Notes: a model not told the origin generated them from the sequence alone. A stretch of DNA of 64,000 bases from Lentinula raphanica (GCA_027919835.1 JANVFP010000001.1:2046001-2110000), one strand, 5' to 3'. Numbered from the stretch's first letter, positions 34,074 to 45,392 are shown. Numbers and translations are program-made.

Positions 34074-36500
34074 ATGCTACATCTTGCTGGTCTCAGTTAC
34101 AAGATCACTGCTGCAATTCGTGATAATCTCAACATATGGACAACTCTTCAAAACTGGCTGTTGCCATTGAACGGTTTAGCACATCTCATATCTCTATTCT
34201 CCAACTCCTACTTTCAGGACAGTGCAAAGTTGTTGATCCTCGGATCCATCGTTGAAGCTGGTGCGTGTTATGAAGAAAGTTACTACTATTGCCATATACC
34301 CTCGATAGGAAGTGCCCGATCTTTGCTGATCTCTAGATCTTGACTACTAGGCAGGAGATTATTCCAATGGTTTTTGGAACGATTTCGTATTCGTATGTCT
34401 TTTGTCCGTCCTCTACCAGGCTGTGATCGATGCTGATTGTTGTGGTGGTATCTTTACAGAGTACTCCATAACTGCAGAGTTCGCTCAGGGTGATCCTGCG
34501 TACGAGTGGTTATCGCATTTCTTGGTGGGTTCAAAAATTGTGGCGGGTGTCAAGTTCATTGAAGTTGCACACCACTTCCTGTTCACCGTTTTTCATGTTC
34601 TGTTCTCTTGACCCAGAACCACGAAGAAGTCTGGCGACGTGCTTGCGATTTTCGAGTCAGCTCCAAAAACTCTTCCCAAAAGTGGGGTATATCCGCAGGC
34701 AAGATATCAGAACTTGTCGAATATGTTCCAACATATCTTCGTCCTCAACTTTTCCGATGGAGAGGGTATTGGGTTGAAATCTCGCGAGTTCAGGAGGATT
34801 CCGGTGGTCCATTCGGTCATTCTAGCCCTGGACTCCATTATCCAACTGTTTCAACTATGTATTTGACGTTCGTGTCTTCTATGATTTCCTTCACTGTATT
34901 GAAGCTTCACTGATTGTTCTATCGATCTAGTATCTACACCTTGGACATGTCTGCCATGTCTGCAATTATAGAAGAGGCCCATCAGCGCTATCTAGATGTT
35001 AGCAAAGCGGACGTTATTGTTCATGGGGCAGTAAGTCATTTCGGCATACTTACTCTGTGATACTCTAAATTGATTTGCGAACTTGAACGACAGTCGGACC
35101 ATCATCATGTTGGGTCATGGGACTGGGTCGAGCGTCAGCGTCGTAGACCATTTAGCTCCATCATCTTACAGGAAGGAGTGCTTGAAACTATTTTACAAGA
35201 TGCCAAAGAATTCTTTGCGACTGAAGCATGGTACATCGAACGAGGGATTCCTCATTGAAGAGGTTACCTGCTTCATGGACCTCCGGGCAGTGGAAAAAGT
35301 ATGTGAATTTTGCTAATGAGAAGTCATATCTTGCTTCATCACTGAATTCATAGGTTCTACAATATGTGCATTGGTGAAACTATATCATATTCTTGGAAGT
35401 TTTTGGAATACTTACACCTTGATCATTGTTGGAACAGGCAGGAGAGCTGGGACTGGAAATATACACACTTTCTCTGGCATCAAATCAGTTCGTCCTCATC
35501 AGTCCACGCCATTCAATTCCTGCTAACCTTTTGTTGACAGTATTGATGATCTGTATCTGCAACGCGCCGCAGACTCAATTCCCAAAAACTCCATCTTCGT
35601 GATTGAAGATATTGACTGTGCAATGCCTTCATGGGACGTAGACGAGGATGCCTCACAAATGGCACATCCACAGATAATGATGAATTGGAGATCACCTTCA
35701 AACATCAGGAAAAGCACCCTTGGCCTAGGCAACCCAGAGATACCCCCCAAAACCTAGGCTCTCCCAAAGCACCCAAAGAAATCTGAGGCAAACTCAGGCT
35801 TGCCCAGGCTTTTCCAGGCAAACTCAGGCTTGCTCAGGCTTTTTCAGGCAAATTCAAAGTTTTTAAACTGCTGAGGTTTTGGGGGGTATCTCTAGGCAGC
35901 CTAGGCACCAGGTCAGTTTTGCTGATGAACCGCACTCGCGTCACACTTTCAACCTTGCTTAATGTCATTGATGGTCTGGGAAGTGAAGAAGGGAGGTTAT
36001 TCTTCACAACGGTAATTAGGCTATCTTCGACTGCTTGTGCCACTATGTCCTGAACAACAACCTTTCATAGACCAATCACATAGATCGTTTAGAGCCTGCG
36101 TTGATTCGCCCTGGGCATATTGACCAGAAGATACCATATTATTTGGCTACCCAAGAACAAGCCGCTACTCTCTTCATGCACTTCTTTCCACCAGCTTCTG
36201 CCCCCTCTATTAACCCCCACTCAAAAGCCCCTCGAAAATGGGATTCTCGACAGGGTGACACATGAAACTCAGATGATCCAACTGTCTAAAACTTTTGCAT
36301 CACATATCCCTTCGAATGAATTCTCCATTGCCGATCTTCAAGGGTACCTTCTAGGGTACAAGGACCAACCAGAAAGGGCGGCTGTGGAGTTTTCAGCATG
36401 GGCTGAACAAGAGCGGGAGTTCAAACATCAAGCGGAGGAAAAGGCGGCTAGGAAAAAAATGAAGAAGGAAATCACAGAGGTGAAGTCCTCAAAACCATGA
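34074..36500 (+). pseudogene. BCS1-like AAA ATPase, disabled copy
   Basis: It has the same exon layout as the intact copy at 43248: exons begin 34074, 34351, 34460 and 34617, with matching phases. An N-terminal BCS1-type region ([15 protein letters not shown]) and AAA core are recognisable. There are three breaks. An in-frame TGA at 35256-35258 replaces an Arg codon just before the Walker A motif (GPPGSGKS). A 190-bp miniature element interrupts the exon after the Walker B region ([10 protein letters not shown]). A one-base frameshift near 36225-36250 separates the [15 protein letters not shown] segment from the C-terminus ([20 protein letters not shown]). In addition RPGRID has become RPGHID. 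The 300 bp before it (33772-34073) hold no gene. Confidence 0.85.
35722..35913. mobile_element. MITE of about 190 bp inside the BCS1 pseudogene
   Basis: Terminal inverted repeats of about 38 bp with CCTAGGC near both ends, sharing AGAGATACCCCCCAAAACCT on opposite strands (35735-35754 and 35872-35892). The interior is a small array of CAGGCTT/CAGGCAAA direct repeats. It sits in the exon downstream of Walker B, where the intact paralogue reads straight through. A target duplication is not clear. Confidence 0.75.
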
Positions 36501-36947
36501 CCGTAGTAAGTAAATGTATTGCGACTGAATACCATCAGTCTATCCGAATGCTGAACTGAAGTGAGGAGACCACGGCCCAATTGGTGTGGTCTCCCAAAGG
36601 CAACCAATGAATACCCATTGACACTTCGAGTCGAGGTATCAACCATTGTTTCCTGGCAATCGAAAATTCATCATGTACCTTCTCTTGAGTTTAGCGATGT
36701 CCTCATCATCAATGTCAGATATCATTAACCTCTCTCTATTGTACAAGCAGTGTACATGCATAGCTTGCTTTGAATGGTACTCGACCGTAGTACGCCGTAC
36801 GTTGGATTGATGGCATTGAACGAACGAGCGTCGAAAACTTCCGAGGATTTAGATTAAGCACCTGCTGAGTCAGCACCGCTCTCACTGCACTGTGACAGCG
36901 ACTAATATAACCGAGGTTAGCCGCATGAGTCAAGAGAAGAGTTACGA
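36501..36947. other. Intergenic, no gene seen
   Basis: Spacer between the BCS1 pseudogene and the helicase element. No coding or RNA feature recognised. Confidence 0.5.
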
Positions 36948-36956
36948 GGAGTTACG

Positions 36957-37151
36957 CAGACTCCTTCCCAGTTTCTCTTGCGGGTTAAAAAATTCTGAGA
37001 AAGAGAAGAGAGGTTACTATATATAGTATATCAATATCTTATCGTAATCTATATCTTATCAAAGCCACGTGCATTTAAATTTTTTAACCTCGCAAGAGAG
37101 ACTGGCACAATATGTTTAAGCGCCTGGTGGCTTTGTTTGGTCCCGGCGCTA
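36957..37151 (+). repeat. Left terminal inverted repeat of the helicase element
   Basis: 195 bp, identical to the reverse complement of the right repeat. It has internal symmetry: CTCTTGCGGGTTAAAAAATT near the outer end is mirrored by AATTTTTTAACCTCGCAAGA further in. It contains AT-rich TACTATATATAGTATA and, near the inner edge, a copy of the helicase start codon. Confidence 0.95.
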
Positions 37152-37162
37152 AAAGTACCTAG
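37112..37162 (+). promoter_or_regulatory. Upstream mini-ORF made by the left repeat
   Basis: The left repeat carries the first 13 codons of the helicase gene (MFKRLVALFGPGA). Outside the repeat the frame ends after three more codons at TAG 37160. This 16-codon ORF lies 33 nt upstream of the ATG at 37196 and could act as a uORF. Confidence 0.55.
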
Positions 37163-37195
37163 CGCTCAATATTCATCTCATACAGATATTCATCC

Positions 37196-39933
37196 ATGGC
37201 TTCGCCACTGCAATCGGGACAGTGGATGCAACAGATAATCAGCATTTTGAATGACAATCAACTCACCAGCTGGGATTTCATTCACGATCTTCTTGAATTT
37301 GGAGCAGTTTTTCCGTATACCATACACCATCAGCAATGTTTGATCGAGCACATTTCTGAATTATTCAGTATCCTCTTGCAAACATCGGCAAGGGCCACTC
37401 AGCAGGCAGCTTCAATAACAATGACAGAGACTTACCGGGCTGAAATCCTTGGACTTGTTGAGAAAGCTCAGGGCTTTCACTTCAATGCAAGGACCGCCAC
37501 ACTAGAACAGCTCGAGGGCTTTGCCATCGAGAACCTGGCTGTGCAGATGCAGGCGTTGTGTCCTTTTCTTTCAAATCTTCTCTGCACTCTCCTCGACGCC
37601 CGCTGCACTTATCAGCATCAAGAGTCATCAGATCATGATGACATCGAAACCAACAGAACGGACTCGGAGAATGACGACGAAGGGACTGACCCAGAGGTTG
37701 AGCGAGAAGGTTGGCAAGAGGGTGCAGATGATCTGATGGACTCTGCCTGGACTGAAGACACCAGTATGGATGTTGATGAGACTGGAGAGGATAACAAAGT
37801 GGTCAGTAGAGAAGAAGAGCAGGTGAAACAAAGGCGACACACTCAGGCAACAATTAAGCAGCATGAAAAGCTGTTGGAAATAGTAAGTCACCATCATGTT
37901 ACAGACCGTTCAGCCCAATGAATTTTGTGCAGAAGCGCGTCCTTATACTCTCCGTGATTGGCCATAGTACCAATCAACATTTCAATTCATTCCAGTCAAT
38001 TGTCGGTCTCTTCTTGGAATCGAAGCAAGCTCCCGAAATCATCGTTGAGCTGACCGCGCATATGGGTGTCTCTATCTCAGCCAGTAGCCTACGCAACATG
38101 ATCAACTCCCTCAACAAGCAAGCGAAGATTCGATTGAAAACCATACCGAAATCCAACAAAATCTACGACAACGTTGATGTTGATTTTCACAAAGGTCAGC
38201 CGACCGCTGAAAATCAGAAAATGCATCTCAGTTTTACCGCCGCCACCTTTGTACCAATCAAGAACGTAAATCGAGCGCAAAACTTACGGTTCGTGCGTGA
38301 ACTTCACGAGACATCGCCATATAACCGGCTCGCGACGAATGTCATACACCCTACGTTCGAGGATATAGTGCCTCCTGGAGGCAATATTCTGTCCTCGCGC
38401 GAATCTCCCGAATCCATCTATCGATATTTTACTTGGCTCTGCCTGCAGATACTTGTTGAGCAAGGAGGCCCTGCATTCTCAGCCTTTAAAAGGGAGCTTC
38501 AAGGCGGCCCAGTTGCGATACAGGTTCTTCCATCTGATCAGAAAGATGCTCAGTATCCAGCAGAAGCAATCAACGCAGATGAAGGAACGTACGATGGAAA
38601 TGCTCAAGTGATTACATCACTCTTGGAGCAGTCGAACACCTCAGCTGACGAGCTGGAGCAATATCTGGAGTTTTTTCACGGAGATCTCGGGACATTGGAA
38701 CGTATCGAGGGACTCAAGAAGATGAGGAGTATCGAAGGATCAGCACAGAATCGACTCGACTTTTTGCTCTACATACCTGGACTTTTCCACATGAAGATGG
38801 CTGCGGCAGATGCATATGCACGTATTCATGTAGCGCCTATGGAAAACCGAGGGGAGAAGCTTGGAGTAAATGAATATCTGAACTATCTTCGTCCAAAAGC
38901 GACCGCCGAGTTCACTTCGAAGAACGGTCCTTCGTTTCGGTCAATGCATGATGCAATACATCATGTTGTTTGGACAGATATTCTGCAGTGCTTTGTCCGC
39001 GAAGTGAAGACCCAATATGACTGTGATACACTCGAAACATTTGCGAAGTCGAAGCATGGAACCTGGGAGAAGCTTGTTGAGCTGTCCAAACAGATTGTGT
39101 TCAAGTATTTACCCAATCGCCAACTTCATCATCGGAATCATCAGCCAGATCGTGAACGCGACTTTGTGTTTGAAAACTTGGCCATCCGGAATCGGGATGG
39201 CCTGCTATACCTGGGATTCTCAAGAGCAATCAGCTATGGAGATGTGGGGAGGATTATTCAACTTTTTCCGTACCTTATTGCAACATTCGCAGCAGTCGGA
39301 AAGCACAAATATGCCACATATATGACGAAGTTTCTCACTGATATAAACCGGCGGTACCCTCCTGCTCTACGGGACGCCATACTCAGCAATTGGCTTTTCA
39401 ATCAAAAAGGAACTGCCGATGGATTTCGGCCTTTTGACTGGTTGCAGGAATTGAATAATCTGTACACCAAGGTAAGCAGTGATTTGAGAACATGATAGTA
39501 TGAAATAACAGACCTACGTCTCGTTTAGACAATCTTTGCAGGGAAGGGACCTAATCATACACGCCAGTTAATATTCAAACGGTCCGTCCTGCTCGAAGTT
39601 TACCGAGCGATGCAGGAAACCATTGAAGACAACTTTTTTCTTACTCATCGAACTGTTCACCATTCGAAGCCTACGATGACAAACACGTTGCGAAAGTTGG
39701 CCGAAATTGTATCCGCGCTTGATAGCACTATGTTGAAGCCTGGCCGATTATCGAGTATACCCGGGCACCAAGACCGATGGAAAGTACAAGATGTAATCAT
39801 CGAGGGCTTTGCAATACTGGCACAGAAAAAGGAGTTGTTGATAGGTATGCCGTTTGATGAAGCCGACGAGGCGGAGGCAAACGAAAGTCTTCACTCCCGA
39901 GGAATAGATGGATATGACATTGGTGTCGATTAA
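37196..39933 (+). CDS. Element-borne 876-residue protein, DUF6589-like, candidate transposase
   Basis: Exons 37196-37882, 37933-39471, 39529-39933, total 2631 nt (876 residues). The N-terminal 150 residues are helical, followed by a very acidic stretch (about 140-205). The large middle domain has KIYDNVDVDFHKGQ, LLYIPGLFHMKMAAADAYARI and YLGFSRAISYGDVGRI blocks. From memory the layout resembles agaricomycete proteins annotated DUF6589; this was not verified by search. As the only other gene in an element with TIRs and target duplication, it is the natural transposase candidate, and the DNVDVD block could supply an acidic catalytic residue, but I cannot define a catalytic triad. It converges on the helicase gene. 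Confidence 0.8.
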
Positions 39934-40040
39934 TGCGTTGACGCAGATTATCTATGTACATTCGTATCTGTGTTACCCAATCAGCAAATTGTTCAATGGT
40001 GCTCACTGGGAAACTCACCTACATACAAGAACTACCATAC

Positions 40041-42975
40041 CTATGTTTGCTTCGCGTTAGCTAGTGTCCCTGTTGGCGTGTTCTCAGCGATATTGGTTGA
40101 ATAGTATGGGCAATTATGACTATTTTCTGAGTAACATTAGTGCATAGTCCCGACCAACGCAAACGAACGATACATACTTCGATGGCCCTTCTGAAGACAT
40201 TTACTACATGTAACCTGTGCATATTTACGTTTGACCGTCGTCGGTCCAGACGTGGATGCAGAACTTGCAGAATTAGAAAGCGTCGACGTTGAAGGCAAGG
40301 CCTGTTCCAGGATGGAGTCTGTGTTCGATACGATTGCACCAAACGTACGAATCGTCGGTGTAGTAGATGGGAGTAAGGAGGGCGGCGATAACGTCATCGC
40401 GGTTGCTGGCATAGACGGCGCGGATTGTGAGATGGACGATGGACGAAAGAATGATGGTGGAACAAAATTAAAAGGCATAGCCATTGCTGGAGTAGATGAT
40501 GGAGGGAACAATGGAGGTAGCGAGGGTACAGTGAGTGTAGGTACAGCTGAGGTAGCACCAATGCCCGTCATTGTTGCAAGAACAGATGACGGCGGCACTA
40601 GCGAGGATGGTGGATGCGAGGATGGTGGATGCGAGGATGGTGTATGCGAGGATGGTGTATGCGAGGATGGTGTATGCGAGGATGGTGTATGCGAGGATGA
40701 AGGATCCAAGGATAGAGGATGCATGATCGAATGCGATAATGAGGATGGAAGAGTCCGTTTAGAGGTAGGAATGGCAGCCGCCGCCCTCGAATTGCGTGGT
40801 TTATGAGGTTTGGGTGCAGGAGGTTCGTACTTGTAATTATCTTTGATCAACTGAAGAATTCGCTGACCTAATTTTTCAGTGAATGCCCACGACATCCGTT
40901 TGCGAAAATCGTCCATGTTTAGCAGCTTGTTTTCATGTGCCCAGTCGACGATACGGTCCAAGACTGAATCAGGCCACAACGCACTTGGTGCAAGCAACGT
41001 ATATTGTCCGTAAGTCTCCACGAACCACCGATCTCGCTCCTGATCCAGGACTGCCCACAATTTCGTCTCTTTTGGTCCATGCTCGTAGGTTTTGGGATTG
41101 AGCATCCTGCTTTGTTTGGCACTGAAAGTCTCCTCGGTTGAGAAAGGCCAGTAATCTGGCTCACATAGGTCACAGCAATGTTTGACGGGATGAGGAGAAC
41201 AGCCAGAGCGAGTACAGCAGAAACGATTGATGATGGGTTCTACAGAGAACGTTGTAAATCGAGCAGACCAATCATATCGAAGCATCAACTTACTAAGTCC
41301 AGCGTTCCCGAAGTAAACGCATCCAATCTCGCGCCGGCACTTCTTTCCAGGACGATTCTCGGCATTGATGTAGTCGTCCATGGACCGTTCCACCTTAATT
41401 GCATAACCATTGAAGTCCAACGTTGTGAGTTTGGATGAATTGAGTTCGACGGGTCCTTGAGTTCGAGTTTTCTTTGTACTCCGCTGTGATTTGGACTTCT
41501 CGTTGTTCGATTTCCGCTTTTGAGATTGCACAGTCGCGACCGGATTAGAGGAAGCTCGTTGAATTTCTCGAGCTTCAGCAGCCGCGGTCTCCGCAAGGCT
41601 TTTGGCCAACCTATTGCGCTCATCTGCTTCCTTCGCTACCTTGGCGGCTGCATGTTTTGCATCATCAAAATAGGATGGCTCCGCCAATAAAATCGCGCAA
41701 CCGTCAAGCGTCAGATCACGGACGGCACGTCCCAGCCTCTGATACCAGGAACTAAGAGACGCAGGGACCCCATACTGAATAACCATGTAAATATCAGGTA
41801 TGTCAATACCCTGTGAATGGAACTGTGAGTTCGGAGAATTTAATGTAAACTAGACACTCACCATTCCAACCGCATCTGTAGCACATGCTCCAAGCCTGTG
41901 CCCAAGCTTCAAAGCATGTACTTCATCATGACGAAACTCGTCAGTCATCCCCGAATGAATCCATTTAATCAAGTCGACTTCGTGCTCAGGGAGACGGGAA
42001 CGCAAGAATTGGGCACCCTCTTGGGAGGCGTTACGTGAATTGAAGAAGACGAGGAATTTCTTTTGTACAGAAGCATCCGAAGATTGCGAGACGAGTGGTG
42101 CGAGGTCATGGTAGGAATTGGCAGGGTACTTCATTTTCTGTACGCGATGGAAGATGTTTTTTCGGTCCGTATCGAGTCGAATTTCAGTTGTATCTGCACC
42201 CAGATTCAGATGCATTTTCAGCTGCTCTGCATCGTTGGGAGGAAGTGTTGCCGTGCCGAGATGGTAAGGAATATGTCGCGGTAATGCATAACGAGAGGGT
42301 CCTAGAGTATGATATTCGGGACGGAACGTTCCACCCCATTCACGAATGACATGGCTTTCATCAATGACTATATCAATAACAGAACACATGAATACTCTGT
42401 TATGGAGGAGTATATCATAGCGGTGGTCTTTGGCCATAGTCTCCGGACTGAATATGACTACACGATACTTCAGCTTTGAGATATCCTGTCGTACATAAGT
42501 ATCAATGGTCCCATTCAGCCACCTGAATAACTGGAACTTGAAAACATACCTTGTATATTGCATCTGTTGCATTATGTGCAGTCACATTTATGGCCGCACA
42601 TCCAACGTCATTTAACTGTCCCTCAAACTGAGCTCCGAGTTCTTTCAATGGTGTAACAACTATTATTGTTCCCTTTTCATCAAAAACCAAAGACAGCCAG
42701 TATGCGAGCGATTTTCCTGAACCAGTAGGTGCGACCATAAGAACGTCTTTGCCTTCAAAGATGGCACGAGCAGCTTGAATTTGCCAAAGACAAGGGTATT
42801 TGCCGAAGAGCGTGAATGCTTGATCTCGAATTTCTTCATCTGACTTCGGAAGGTTACCACGAACCATGGAAGACTTGTCAAACTCAAGACCGCTGAAGCT
42901 GGAAGACTTAGAAAATGTAGTGAGTGACCGTGTCGTAGCGCCGGGACCAAACAAAGCCACCAGGCGCTTAAACAT
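40041..42975 (-). CDS. RecQ-like DNA helicase with zinc knuckle, element-borne
   Basis: Exons on the minus strand: 42550-42975, 41862-42485, 40178-41810, 40041-40126, total 2769 nt (922 residues). A further in-frame 54-nt intron within the third exon (GTAAGTTGATG...CTGTAG, near 41240-41295) is possible. The start ATG lies inside the right TIR. Motifs: Walker A APTGSGKS, DESH box (IVIDESHVIREWGGTFRPEY), GTATLP, LVFFNSRN, ACATDAVGMGIDIPDI and the arginine finger region YQRLGRAVRD; order and WGGTFRPEY fit RecQ. A cysteine cluster (CCTRSGCS...CCDLC) follows. Then comes a disordered tail with SSHTP repeats and a CxxCxxxxH...C knuckle completed across the last intron. Likely role: unwinding DNA during transposition or replication of the element (inferred). 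Confidence 0.88.
40600..40705 (+). repeat. 15-bp tandem repeat inside the helicase gene
   Basis: About seven near-identical 15-bp units (TGCGAGGATGGTGTA and variants). On the minus strand they encode the SSHTP/SSHPP repeat of the helicase tail. The plus-strand ORF rich in EDGVC is only its shadow. Confidence 0.9.
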
Positions 42976-43130
42976 ATTGTGCCAGTCTCTCTTGCGAGGT
43001 TAAAAAATTTAAATGCACGTGGCTTTGATAAGATATAGATTACGATAAGATATTGATATACTATATATAGTAACCTCTCTTCTCTTTCTCAGAATTTTTT
43101 AACCCGCAAGAGAAACTGGGAAGGAGTCTG
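42936..43130 (-). repeat. Right terminal inverted repeat of the helicase element
   Basis: 195 bp, exact inverted copy of 36957-37151. The helicase ATG (42973-42975) is inside it, so about 155 bp of the repeat form the promoter and 5' UTR of that gene. Confidence 0.95.
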
Positions 43131-43247
43131 GGAGTTACGTTGATCGATTGATCCATCTTCTTGTACTTAAACAAGTTCTATCATGCTGTGTTTGCGCAGC
43201 TTTCCTTTGTGCTGCAACTCACAAAGGGATTTTTCCTTCCACTCAGA

Positions 43248-45392
43248 ATGCTGCATCTTCCCAAGCTCAATCATGAATCTATCACCCATGGCAGTCCCAG
43301 CTTATGGACTGGTCTCAAAAGTCTTTCACAGTCGAACGGAGTGGCACATCTCATATCTTTCCTGTCCAAATCCTATTTCAAAGACAGTGCAAAACTATTA
43401 ATTCTTGGATCCCTTGTAGAGGCCGGTGAGTATCTATCTGACTTATCACGCTCATTAGGAAGTCTTTGATCTCCTCAATTTCGAAATAGGTAGGAGATTG
43501 TGTCAGTGGTTTTTGGAACGGTTTCGCATACGTGGGTCTTCAAACTGTCTTCATTCTTTCTCTGAATCGCGACTGAAACTGACGCTGCGGTGCCATCTTT
43601 ACAGAGTATTCGATAAGTGCAGAGTTCCATCAGGGTGATCCCGCGTACGAGTGGATATTGCATTTCTTGGTTAGTTCATGCTCTTCTGCACATCATCCAT
43701 TTGTTTTACTTCGTCGTTCTGCTCCGTTGATGCTTGTTCCCCTCATCCAGAATCATGAAAATGTCTGGCGGCGTGCTCGCGAATTTTCAGTCAGCTCAAG
43801 GAGTTCTTCTCGCAAATGGGGTATCGCTATAGGCAAAATATCTGAACTCGTAGAATATGTACCGACATATATTCGTCCTCAAATCTTCCGATGGAAAGGG
43901 CATTGGGTCGAGATCTCGCGTGTCAGGGAGAACAATAACGGCCTTCTTTTTCGTGGTGGTATGAATTCTGTGGTTCCACCCTTTCCACAAGGAAACACTT
44001 CAACCATGATCGTCACGTATGTATCATCTTCGGGCTGGCTCGGCGCTATACTCACTTCTTTGATCAGTGTATACACCTTGGACATGTCCGTCATGTCTGC
44101 AATTATAGAGGAGGCTCATCGGCTGTATCTTGCGGTCAGCAAACCGAATGTTATTGTACATATGGCAGTCAGTCATGAGGACAATGTGTTTGATTTTCCG
44201 TACTGATTCCTGCGTATGAATGACAGTCGAATCATCATGGCGGTTCCTGGGATAGGGTCAAACGTCAGCGCCGTAGACCGTTCAACTCAGTCATATTACA
44301 AGAAGGGGTCATCGAATCGATATTACAAGATGCTCAAGAATTTTTTGCCAGTGAAGCTTGGTACACTGAGCGAGGGATTCCCCATAGGAGAGGTTATCTA
44401 CTGTATGGACCACCGGGAACCGGGAAAAGTATGTGAATCATTTGAATCAAATGCTGTGTCTCTCTGCATCTCTGAATCCATAGGCTCTACTATCTATGCA
44501 CTGGTGAGTTTGAATTATTTGATGCTCATTCTGTATGTAGATACTGATAAGTCTACTTGCATTGCTACAAGGCAGGGGAACTGGGATTGGAAATTTACGC
44601 ACTCTCCTTAGCCTCACACTAGTTTGTTGCCGACATTCTATGCTATTCTCCTTATTCATTCATTTTCTAACAGTATCGATGACTTTTTCCTGCAACGCGC
44701 CGCAGACACAATTCCTAAAAATTCAATCTTCGTAATTGAAGATATCGACTGTGCGATTCCTCCATCGGACGCCGATGAGAATACCCCAGAGATGGTACAT
44801 CCGCAAATGATGATGAGAGGTGCTAGGCGGGTACCCAATCAAACTCGCGTCACACTTTCGGCCTTGCTCAATGTTATCGATGGTCTGGGGAGTGAGGAAG
44901 GGAGATTGTTCTTCACTACGGTAAACCAATTATTTCCCACTGCCAATGCCGTCACCTCTGAATATACACCCTCCGCAGACTAACCATATCGATCGCCTAG
45001 AGCCTGCGCTGATCCGTCCTGGACGTATTGATAGGAAGATACCATACCATCTGGCCACTCAAAAACAAGCCGCTAGTCTTTTCGTGCACTTCTTCCCGCC
45101 CAGCTCCACCTCGTCTAGTGGTTCTCATTCTGAACTGCTCGAAGATGGGACCAAGGCGACGCATGATACTCAAGAAGCTCAATTATCCGAAACGTTCGCA
45201 TTGTGTATTCCTTCGAACGAATTCTCTATTGCTGAGCTTCAAGGGTACCTTCTGGGATACAAGCACCAACCGGAAAGGGCGGCTGTGGAATTTGCAGCGT
45301 GGGCTGAACGGGAGCGCGAATATAAACGCGAAGAACAGGAAAAGGGGGCTAAGAAAAAGGTGTTGAAAGAGATCACCGCGGTCAAGGCTTGA
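43248..45392 (+). CDS. BCS1-like AAA ATPase, intact copy
   Basis: Ten exons: 43248-43425, 43490-43531, 43605-43669, 43751-44016, 44068-44167, 44227-44428, 44484-44503, 44572-44621, 44674-44920, 44979-45392, total 1584 nt (527 residues). N-terminus: one membrane-spanning or amphipathic stretch (about 25-60) and the BCS1-type region. AAA core: Walker A GPPGTGKS (about 280), Walker [11 protein letters not shown] (about 325), and [18 protein letters not shown] with the arginine fingers (about 391). A charged Lys/Glu tail ends the protein. Yeast Bcs1 is a mitochondrial inner-membrane translocase for the Rieske protein. Agaricomycetes carry many divergent relatives, so this is called BCS1-like and not the orthologue. 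Confidence 0.9.

Larger units (their letters stand above)
36957..43130. mobile_element. 6.2-kb TIR element encoding RecQ-like helicase and an unknown protein
   Basis: 6174 bp bounded by perfect 195-bp inverted repeats (36957-37151 and 42936-43130), compared base by base. The 9-bp direct repeat GGAGTTACG flanks it (36948-36956 and 43131-43139), the signature of transposase-type insertion. Ends begin CAGACTCC. Two convergent genes fill it: an 876-residue unknown protein on plus and a RecQ-like helicase on minus, both without disabling breaks. It lies between two BCS1-like genes that would otherwise be about 560 bp apart. The helicase is SF2/RecQ-like, not the SF1 helicase of Helitrons, and TIRs plus target duplication also argue against a Helitron. 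Confidence 0.9.

Noticed and set aside
40600..40705. Regular short repeats as a possible CRISPR array
   Set aside because: Units are contiguous 15-mers without spacers, inside a coding exon of a eukaryotic gene.
40231..40806. Plus-strand ORF rich in EDGVC/EDGGC repeats, looking like a cysteine-rich secreted protein
   Set aside because: It is the antisense of the SSHTP-repeat tail of the helicase gene, which has splice sites and motifs on the minus strand.
36957..43130. Helitron, because of the helicase
   Set aside because: The helicase has SF2 RecQ-like motifs, there is no Rep domain seen, and the element has TIRs and a 9-bp target duplication.
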